From: JAEUPI01 sp035499355
GTDB lineage: Bacteria; Pseudomonadota; Gammaproteobacteria; Burkholderiales; Burkholderiaceae_C
Assembly (NCBI GenBank): GCA_035499355.1
Contig: DATJYZ010000300.1
Coordinates: 1 to 11,669, forward strand
DNA: 11,669 nt
Reading direction: 5' to 3'
Part shown: positions 5,990 through 11,669 of the stretch, one piece after another
Numbering within the stretch: position 1 is the stretch's first letter
Layout of the letters: each line of letters starts with the position of its first letter
Position numbers and translations under genes: made by a program
The notes under the pieces: generated by a model
Databases searched by the model: none
Seen by the model: the letters and a program-made list of their open reading frames with translations, nothing else
What the model was told of the DNA's origin: nothing

Positions 5990-7144
5990 GTGTCGGAGTA
6001 CCTGCCGGAGGACCTGGCCGATGCCGTGTATCGAGCTGCGCTCGAGCCGGCAGCTTGGCACGACGTGATCGAGCTGATCCGCGGGCGATTCCCGTCGACC
6101 GTGCAGGCGTTCTACCTGCTGCACCTCGAACCGCGCCACATCCAGCCGATCTGCGTGGCCGGGCTCGACACGCGCTGGCTCAAGTCGTTCGACGCGCTGT
6201 ACTTCGCGCCCGACAACCCGTGGATGCGCGTGTCGAGGTTTCTGCATCGGCCCGGCGTGGTGCGCACCACCGAGCGGCTGGAGTCGTTTCTCAAGGACCC
6301 CGGCGTGCTCGACCGGTCGACCTACTACAACGAGTGGATGCGGCCGCAGGGCTTCAAGCACAACATGGGCAACACGCTGCTGTCGGAGCACGGCGTCGTG
6401 GCCAACATCACGTTGTTCCGGTCACCCGACATGCCGAAGTTCGACGCCGACGAGGTGAGGGCGTTCGAGCTGCTGAGCAAGCACATGACGCGCTCGCTGC
6501 AGATGTCGGTGCGGTTGCAGCAGCCCGAACACGGCAGCGCCAGCACGGCCGCGCTCGACGCCGTGCCGCATGCCGTGGCGCTGCTCGATGGGCGCCGGCA
6601 CGTGCTGTACGCGAACGCGGCGATGGAGGCGGTGCTGCGCCGGCGGCAGGGCCTCGCGGTGCGCGATGGCATGCTGCGCGCGCTCGATCCGCACGCCGAC
6701 TCGGCGCTCGGCGCGCGTCTGGCGGACGCGCTGGCGGCCGATCGCGGTGCGACGCAGGGTGTCGCGCCGTTGACGATGCCCTGCACGGGGCAGGACCACC
6801 TGCTGGTGCGTGCTTTGCCGGTGACCGGTGCATCGTCGCGACTGCTGCCGTTGCGTGCCACGGTGCTGCTGCTGGCGACGCCGGGATTGGCCAATGCGGC
6901 TCCATCGCACCTGGAATTGCGCCAGGTGTACGGCTGCACCGACGCCGAGGCGCGGTTGGCGCAGCGTCTTGCCGAGGGCCGGGCGCTGCGCGAGGCAGCG
7001 CGTTCACTGGGCATCACGTACGGCACCGCGCGGGTCTACCTGAAGATCGTGTTCCAGAAGATCGGCGTGCACACGCAGGCGCAGCTGGTGGCCAAACTGC
7101 TTGCCGACGCAACGCGTCACCGGCAGCACGCGACGCGGCACTGA
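5990..7144 (+). CDS. LuxR-type (GerE HTH) transcriptional regulator, 384 aa
   Basis: A cytosolic DNA-binding regulator. The C-terminus (about 308-372) is a GerE-type helix-turn-helix: YGCTDAEARLAQRLAEGRAL, then EAARSLGITYGTARVYLKIV and FQKIGVHTQAQLVAKLL. The N-terminal 170 residues (YRAALEPAAWHDVIELIRGRF, FAPDNPWMRV, DRSTYYNEWMRPQGFKHNMG) resemble a domain I associate with a widespread proteobacterial group of HTH regulators rather than the acyl-homoserine-lactone domain of quorum-sensing LuxR proteins. Residues about 185-295 (AVPHAVALLDGRRHVLYANAAMEAVL) look PAS-like, so a small-molecule or redox signal is plausible but unknown. No receiver domain is present. The start is GTG at 5990 with GAGGGG about nine bases upstream; the nearby ATG at 5982 is out of frame. 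The gene is divergent from the exported-protein operon, sharing a 284-bp control region, and convergent with the BTAD regulator gene, with 33 bp between stops. Confidence 0.9.
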   Translation: MSEYLPEDLADAVYRAALEPAAWHDVIELIRGRFPSTVQAFYLLHLEPRHIQPICVAGLDTRWLKSFDALYFAPDNPWMRVSRFLHRPGVVRTTERLESFLKDPGVLDRSTYYNEWMRPQGFKHNMGNTLLSEHGVVANITLFRSPDMPKFDADEVRAFELLSKHMTRSLQMSVRLQQPEHGSASTAALDAVPHAVALLDGRRHVLYANAAMEAVLRRRQGLAVRDGMLRALDPHADSALGARLADALAADRGATQGVAPLTMPCTGQDHLLVRALPVTGASSRLLPLRATVLLLATPGLANAAPSHLELRQVYGCTDAEARLAQRLAEGRALREAARSLGITYGTARVYLKIVFQKIGVHTQAQLVAKLLADATRHRQHATRH

Positions 7145-7150
7145 GGCGCC

Positions 7151-7165
7151 CCGGCGCCGCGCCGG
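7151..7165. terminator. GC palindrome between convergent regulator genes
   Basis: CCGGCGC (7151-7157) and GCGCCGG (7159-7165) form a near-perfect dyad in the 33-bp gap between the stops of the LuxR-type and BTAD regulators. It could act as a two-way terminator, but there is no T-run on either side and such dyads are common in DNA this GC-rich. Confidence 0.2.
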
Positions 7166-7177
7166 CGCATCCGCCGG

Positions 7178-10100
7178 TCAGCGCCCCGAGCGGTCGGCCG
7201 CCGCCAGCAATGCCCGATTGACCGGGTTGCGCTGCAGGAAGCTGTCGCGAAACTCCTCCGGCACATTGGGCAGCGCGACGCGGCGCACCCATTGCGCACC
7301 GCGCGCCAGCGCGAGCAACGAGTGATCACCGTCGCCATTGGCATCGAACACCTGTGCGGCGATCCACCAGGCTTCGCCGACGTACATGTCGGCCGGCTGC
7401 ACGTGCGCCATCTGCTCGACCAGCTCGCGCATGGCCAGCGCCGCGTCGTGTGTGTGCCCGGCGCGTGACAGCGCCTGCGCGCGGCGCAGCCCGGCCTTCA
7501 TCGCGACGCCGGCGAACTCGAGCTGGCGAGCCAGCTGCAGTGCGTCGTCGCAGCGCTGCAGCGTGACCTGCGCGTCGTCGTCCTCGGCGGCGTCGATCAT
7601 CAATTGCATGCGCGCGTGTGGGTCGTCGCCGCCGCCCAACGTGTCGAGCGTCGCGCGCAGCTGCCCGATCGCCGGGTGGCCGAGTGCACGGTCGATGCGC
7701 GCCGTCACTTGGGCGCCGCGCACCTGCACCGCGCGCACCGGCGGGCGTTCGTAGCCCAGCATCTGCCGCGCGCGCGCGAACTGGCCGAGGTCGAGCAGGA
7801 ATTGCGCCTTGTGATTCGACGCCAGCGCGATCCACAGCACCTGTTTGTCGCGCGCAAAGCGCTCGAGCGCGGCATCGAGATGCTCCAGCGCTTCGCGGTA
7901 GCGGCCGCTGAGCCCACAGTACAGGCCGACGTAGGTGTGCACCACGCCGCCCTCGGGGCCGTCGGTGGCGCCGAGCTCGGTCTGGATCGCCAGCGCGCGC
8001 TGCGCGAGGTCGAGGGCTTCGTCGATGCGACCGAGGTTGCCTTTCACGGTGGCGAGGTTGGAGGTCAGTGTCGCCAGTTCGGCCAGGTCGCCGAGCGCCT
8101 GCGCGTTGTCGATCGCCTGCTGCAGCGCGAACGAGGTGTCGCGCAGCCGGCGCACGCCGTTGAGCGCATACGCGTAGTCGGCCCAGAAGCGACCGCGCTG
8201 CTTGGCGTCGGCTTCGCGCTCGACCCGGCCGCGATGCGGCTCGATGATGGTCAACGCCTCGGCGGGCCGTCCGGCCTGCGTCAGCCCCACCGCGTGCAGG
8301 CAGGCGGCCTCGAGGTCGAGCCTGGGCGAGGCGAGCTGGCGCGCCAGCGTGCCCGCCTGCTGGGCCGCCGCGATGCCCGCCTCGTGGTCGGCCGCCATCA
8401 ATGCGGCCATCGCCTGTGCGATCAGCGCGGCGGCGCGTTCGTGGTCGGATTGCGCCGACTGCAGCAGCGCGTCCACCGTCACCCGCGCCGGCGCCACGCC
8501 GCGCACGACGATCAACGCCGGGACGCTGTCGCAGCGCGCGCGGAAGGCGCGCTCGCGCGCTCCGGCGCGGTCGAAGCATGAGGCTGCCTGCTGCCAGCAC
8601 TCGACCTCGTGCGCGCGCTGCGACGCATTCTGCGCCTGCTGCGCGGCCGCGGCGTAGGCCTCGCCCGCCTGCAGCCATTGGCCGGCGCCTGCCCAATGTG
8701 CGGCGACCCTGGCACTGGCCGCGCCGCGGGCCTGCAGGTGGCGCGCGATGCGCTCGTGCAGCAACTCGCCGATCGGTGCCGGCACCGAGGCGCGCGTGGT
8801 CTCGAGGATCAGGTCGTGTGCGAACCCGCCGTCGCGAATGACGTGCGCGGTCTCCAGCTCGCGCCAGGGCTCGGCGATGTCCAGCGGATGCTGCTCGAGC
8901 ACCGCAGCCGCCAGCTCGGCACTGAAATTGGCGCCTGCCAGGGCGGCCACCCGTGCCAGCTTGAGCGCCGCCGGCGTCAGCTGCGCCAGGCGGCGCTCGA
9001 TCAGCGCGCTCACGGTCGATGGCTGTGGCAGCCGGACCTGTCCGTCGGGGCGTGGGCCATTGCCCGACAGCACGAGGTCGCGCAGCGTCTCGAGCGCGAA
9101 CAGCGGATTGCCACCGCTGTGGCGCAGCAGGGCTGGCGCCAGACGCGCTGCGTCCAGCTCGGGCAGGCCGAGCGAGTCGATCAGTTCCTGCAGCTGGCCG
9201 AGGTCCAGCGGCGACAGCGTCACCACCTCGATGCGTTGCGCCTCCTGCAGCGAGTGGCGCAGCTGCCGCGCCGCGCCGCCGGCGTCGGCCGGACGTTGCG
9301 CGAGGCCCCAGTGCAGTGCCGCCAGCGCGTCGGCTTCGATCAACGACTGCAGTAGCTCGACGCTGGCACTGTCGGCGAAGTGCAGATCGTCGACCACCAG
9401 CGCGCCAAGGCCCAGGCGCACGGCGTCATGCAGCGCGGCCTCGACGGTCCGCTGCAGCAGCAGCCGCTGCGCCTCGCCCGACAACGCCACCCCAGGGCCG
9501 AGCTCGGGCAACAGCAGCGCGAGCTCCCGGGTGCGCGCCGGCGTCAGCGCAACGGCATGCCGGGCCAGCACGGCACGCAGCAGGCGGGCCATCACCGCAT
9601 AGGCCACGCCGCTGTCGCCGGAGCGCGCCTTGACGCTGGTGACGCTGCTGCCCTCGCCAGCCGCGAAGTCGTTCAACAGCCGGCTCTTGCCGATGCCGGC
9701 CTCACCCGTCAGCAGGAACGCCCGCGCGCCGGACCAGGCGCGCTGCAACGCCGCCCACTCGCGGTCGCGGCCGATCAGCCGCGGCGGGCGCAGCAGGCTG
9801 GCCGGCGCCACCGCGCGCCGCGCCGGCAGCGTGGCGCCGCCGCGCTCGATGGTGGCGAGCAGCTCGATGGTTTCGGCCGACGGGCGTGTGCCGAGCTCGT
9901 CCTTCAGCTGCTGCTCGTAGCGCTCGAACGCCGCAATCGCCGCGGCGCGGTCACCGCGCAGGTAGTGCAATCGCATCAGGCGACGCTGCGCGTGCTCGGC
10001 CAGCGGGTCGGCGTCGATCAGCCGTTGCGCGTACACCAGGCCCTTGGCGATCGCGCCTTCGCGCTCGCAACGCGACGCCGCGGCGGCCAGCGCCGCGTCG

Positions 10101-10564
10101 CGCTGCTCGTGCCAGCGGCGACGCTCGGCCCGCAGCCACTCGGCCAGCTCGGGCAGATCCTCGAACGCGTGGTCGCCGAGCAGTTCGAGCTCGCCGGCGT
10201 GCTCGTCGCCGTCGATGCGCTGCAGCGTCGTGGCGATGTCGGTCTGTACGCCATCGGCCAAGCGCAGCAGCGCGCCGCTGTCGACCAGTGGCACGTCGGT
10301 GCGTCGTCGCAGTCGGAACAGCCGCTGCCGCAGGCTGGTGTCGGCCTGGCGCGCTGTGGCGGCAGGCCACAGCAGTGCCGCCAGACGCTCCGCCTTGATC
10401 GGACCCGACAGCGCGACTACCGCCAGCATCGCAGCGTCCTTGGGCTGCAACACGATCGCCTCGCCCGCGGTGCCCGGCACCAGGGCGGGCGCGCCGAGCA
10501 GGCACAGTCGCCAGACCGGTGCTGGCTGACCCGATGCTGATTCGGTGGCGCTGGCGTGCGGCAT
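7178..10564 (-). CDS. SARP/STAND-type transcriptional activator: winged helix, BTAD, P-loop ATPase, helical repeats (1128 aa)
   Basis: A large cytosolic regulator. Residues about 17-110 form an OmpR-like winged helix (WRLCLLGAPAL, LQPKDAAMLAVVAL, ERLAALLWP, SLRQRLFRLRR). Residues about 113-243 are a bacterial transcriptional activation domain (LPELAEWLRAERRRWHEQRD, DPLAEHAQRRLMRLH, AFERYEQQLKDELGTRPSAET). An ATPase follows, with Walker A GEAGIGKS (287-294), Walker B ALVVDDLHFAD (388-398) and SGGNPLF (483-489). From about 630 to the end the protein is Ala/Leu-rich helical repeats of TPR type, the usual signal-sensing part of STAND proteins. AfsR-like activators have this design. The ATG at 10564 is preceded by a poor ribosome site; GGAGG lies 19 bases further up, directly against an out-of-frame ATG (10583), so the true start is uncertain (a CTG at 10573 is in frame). 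Its promoter carries the same direct repeats as the exported-protein operon, suggesting autoregulation. pyk ends 95 bp upstream on the same strand. Confidence 0.9.
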   Translation of the reverse strand: MPHASATESASGQPAPVWRLCLLGAPALVPGTAGEAIVLQPKDAAMLAVVALSGPIKAERLAALLWPAATARQADTSLRQRLFRLRRRTDVPLVDSGALLRLADGVQTDIATTLQRIDGDEHAGELELLGDHAFEDLPELAEWLRAERRRWHEQRDAALAAAASRCEREGAIAKGLVYAQRLIDADPLAEHAQRRLMRLHYLRGDRAAAIAAFERYEQQLKDELGTRPSAETIELLATIERGGATLPARRAVAPASLLRPPRLIGRDREWAALQRAWSGARAFLLTGEAGIGKSRLLNDFAAGEGSSVTSVKARSGDSGVAYAVMARLLRAVLARHAVALTPARTRELALLLPELGPGVALSGEAQRLLLQRTVEAALHDAVRLGLGALVVDDLHFADSASVELLQSLIEADALAALHWGLAQRPADAGGAARQLRHSLQEAQRIEVVTLSPLDLGQLQELIDSLGLPELDAARLAPALLRHSGGNPLFALETLRDLVLSGNGPRPDGQVRLPQPSTVSALIERRLAQLTPAALKLARVAALAGANFSAELAAAVLEQHPLDIAEPWRELETAHVIRDGGFAHDLILETTRASVPAPIGELLHERIARHLQARGAASARVAAHWAGAGQWLQAGEAYAAAAQQAQNASQRAHEVECWQQAASCFDRAGARERAFRARCDSVPALIVVRGVAPARVTVDALLQSAQSDHERAAALIAQAMAALMAADHEAGIAAAQQAGTLARQLASPRLDLEAACLHAVGLTQAGRPAEALTIIEPHRGRVEREADAKQRGRFWADYAYALNGVRRLRDTSFALQQAIDNAQALGDLAELATLTSNLATVKGNLGRIDEALDLAQRALAIQTELGATDGPEGGVVHTYVGLYCGLSGRYREALEHLDAALERFARDKQVLWIALASNHKAQFLLDLGQFARARQMLGYERPPVRAVQVRGAQVTARIDRALGHPAIGQLRATLDTLGGGDDPHARMQLMIDAAEDDDAQVTLQRCDDALQLARQLEFAGVAMKAGLRRAQALSRAGHTHDAALAMRELVEQMAHVQPADMYVGEAWWIAAQVFDANGDGDHSLLALARGAQWVRRVALPNVPEEFRDSFLQRNPVNRALLAAADRSGR

Positions 10565-10620
10565 TGCGGACAGTGTCGTGCATCCTCCGTCCCGCTGGCA
10601 CGGTGGGGCTCGATCCGCCG

Positions 10621-10657
10621 ACGGTAGGCGCGTACGCGTTACCGGCGGGTTACTGGC
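10621..10657 (-). promoter_or_regulatory. SARP-type operator/promoter of the BTAD regulator gene
   Basis: On the minus strand GCCAGTAAC (10657-10649) and GCCGGTAAC (10646-10638) are spaced exactly 11 bp. TACCGT (10626-10621) begins 11 bases after the second repeat, as in the operon promoter at 5857-5893. Bases 10621-10655 match 5857-5891 at 28 of 35 positions without a gap. The site lies just after the pyk stop and about 57 bases before the regulator start codon, giving a leader of about 50 bases. It is the expected kind of site for the regulator's own winged-helix domain, implying positive autoregulation. Confidence 0.6.
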
Positions 10658-10659
10658 GT

Positions 10660-11669
10660 TCAGCCAACCCGGCAGACCTTCAGCATGTTGGTGCCACCGG
10701 GGTAGCCCATCGGTTCGCCACAGGTGATGGCGTAAGTGTCACCGGGCTTGAGCGTGCCGCGTTCCACCAGCAGTCGCTCGGCCTCGGCAAGCGCGCGGTC
10801 GCGGTCGGTGAACGAGGGCATCAGGATCGGCTGCACGTTGCGGTACAGCGCCATGCGGCGCTCCGAGTTGGTCTTCGACGTCAGGCCGAAGATCGGCACG
10901 TGGATCAGGTGGCGGCTCATCCACAGCGCGGTGGAGCCGCTTTCGGTGAGCGCGATGATCGCCTTGCAGCCGAGGTGGTGGGCGGTGAACAGCGCGCCCA
11001 TCGCGATGCTCTGGTCGATGCGGCCGAAGTGCTTGTTGGTGAAATCGGCCTCGAGCTGCACTTCTTCGGCGCGCTCGGCCTCCAGCGCGATCAGCGCCAT
11101 GTGTTCCACCGTCTCCACCGGGTACTTGCCGGCCGCGGTCTCGGCACTGAGCATCACCGCGTCGGTGCCGTCGAGCACGGCGTTGGCGACGTCGCTCACT
11201 TCGGCGCGCGTGGGCACCGGGTTGACGATCATGCTCTCCATCATCTGGGTGGCGGTGATCACCACCTTGTCCATCTCGCGCGCCATGCGGATCATGCGCT
11301 TCTGCAGGGCCGGCACGGCCGCGTTGCCGACCTCGATGGCGAGGTCGCCGCGCGCCACCATGATGCAGTCGCTGGCGCGCAGGATGTTCTCCAGCTGAGG
11401 GATCGCCTCGCTGCGCTCGATCTTGGCGATCATCGCCGGCTTGTGGCGCTGCGACTCGCCGGCCACGTTGGCCAGCTGGCGCGCCATCTCCATGTCAGTG
11501 GCGCTCTTCGGAAAGCTCACCGCGACGAAGTCGGCCTGGAACGCCATCGCGGTCTTGATGTCCTCCATGTCCTTGGCGGTGAGCGCTGGCGCGGTGAGGC
11601 CGCCACCCTGCTTGTTGATGCCCTTGTTGTTGGACAGCACACCACCGACCTTGACCCGCGTGTTCACGC
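10660..11669 (-). CDS. pyk: Pyruvate kinase, N-terminus cut by window edge
   Basis: This cytosolic enzyme converts phosphoenolpyruvate and ADP to pyruvate and ATP. The visible 335 codons cover the C-terminal two thirds or more of a protein usually near 475 residues. Counting from the first full codon, VGGVLSNNKGINKQGGG (7-23), the signature with catalytic Lys MIAKIERSEAIPQLE (79-93; Lys82), the metal-site loop VARGDLAIE (104-112), ATQMMESM (139-146), and PTRAEVSDVANAVLDGTDAVMLSAETAAG (152-180) are all present, followed by a normal C-terminal domain (ALTESGSTA, GYPGGTNMLKV). A GTG at 11667 lies inside the conserved core and is not the start; the real start is outside the window. The TGA ends two bases from the nearest repeat-box base of the downstream regulator promoter, and no terminator is visible there, so some read-through into the regulator is possible. 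Confidence 0.97.
   Translation of the reverse strand, partial: VNTRVKVGGVLSNNKGINKQGGGLTAPALTAKDMEDIKTAMAFQADFVAVSFPKSATDMEMARQLANVAGESQRHKPAMIAKIERSEAIPQLENILRASDCIMVARGDLAIEVGNAAVPALQKRMIRMAREMDKVVITATQMMESMIVNPVPTRAEVSDVANAVLDGTDAVMLSAETAAGKYPVETVEHMALIALEAERAEEVQLEADFTNKHFGRIDQSIAMGALFTAHHLGCKAIIALTESGSTALWMSRHLIHVPIFGLTSKTNSERRMALYRNVQPILMPSFTDRDRALAEAERLLVERGTLKPGDTYAITCGEPMGYPGGTNMLKVCRVG

Noticed and set aside
5990..7144. Quorum-sensing LuxR with acyl-homoserine-lactone binding domain
   Set aside because: The N-terminal half does not look like an autoinducer domain and no synthase gene is nearby.
7604..10540. Long plus-strand open frames opposite the BTAD regulator
   Set aside because: Shadow frames of the strongly supported 1128-aa regulator; their translations are Arg/Gln/His-rich with no recognisable domain.
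10629..10638. CGCGTACGCG palindrome between the repeat and the -10 of the regulator promoter
   Set aside because: The matching position in the operon promoter is not palindromic, so it is probably chance.
10660..11667. GTG at 11667 as start of pyruvate kinase
   Set aside because: It lies within the conserved core of the enzyme; the gene simply continues past the window edge.
1..11669. tRNA, rRNA, CRISPR array, insertion sequence or phage genes
   Set aside because: None seen on either strand; no regular repeat array, no transposase or integrase motifs.

Overview
The window is GC-rich, densely coded DNA from a proteobacterium, most likely a betaproteobacterium of the order Burkholderiales. 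The main clue is the housekeeping frame: on the minus strand a pyruvate kinase gene (pyk, right edge) and then a 354-residue class II fructose-bisphosphate aldolase gene (fba) followed by purC (left edge). From general knowledge, pyk-fba-purC is a common gene order in Burkholderiales. No RNA gene, CRISPR array, transposase or integrase was seen.

Layout, left to right. 1-850: purC, minus strand, cut by the left edge. 1050-2114: complete fba, minus strand, with a strong hairpin behind it. 2258-5705: four genes on the minus strand, transcribed from right to left. In transcription order they are a 459-aa secreted protein with a DUF642 (choice-of-anchor C) domain, a 160-aa exported protein, a 317-aa lipoprotein and a 123-aa lipoprotein. 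The first three are 20 and 39 bp apart; the last follows a 200-bp gap. 5706-5989: a 284-bp divergent control region. 5990-7144: a LuxR-type (GerE HTH) regulator on the plus strand. 7178-10564: a 1128-aa regulator on the minus strand with an OmpR-like winged helix, a bacterial transcriptional activation domain (BTAD), a P-loop ATPase and a helical-repeat tail (SARP/STAND type), convergent with the LuxR gene. 10660 to the right edge: pyk, minus strand, partial.

The most interesting observation is a shared promoter module. The upstream region of the four-gene operon (5857-5893) and that of the BTAD regulator (10621-10657) align without gaps at 28 of 35 positions. Each carries two CAGTAAC-like heptamers exactly 11 bp apart and, 11 bp after the second, a shared CCTACCGT with TACCGT at the likely -10 position. 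Heptamer direct repeats with an 11-bp period overlapping the -35 region are the known binding pattern of SARP-type OmpR-fold activators. The simplest reading is that the BTAD regulator activates both its own gene and the operon of four exported proteins. The LuxR-type regulator, transcribed away from that operon and preceded by a perfect CTCCCATTTGGGAG inverted repeat, may add a second input.

The 2258-10564 block therefore looks like a self-contained regulated cassette placed between pyk and fba: two regulators plus four cell-envelope or secreted proteins of unknown function. The regulatory logic is inferred from sequence, and the function of the exported proteins is unknown.
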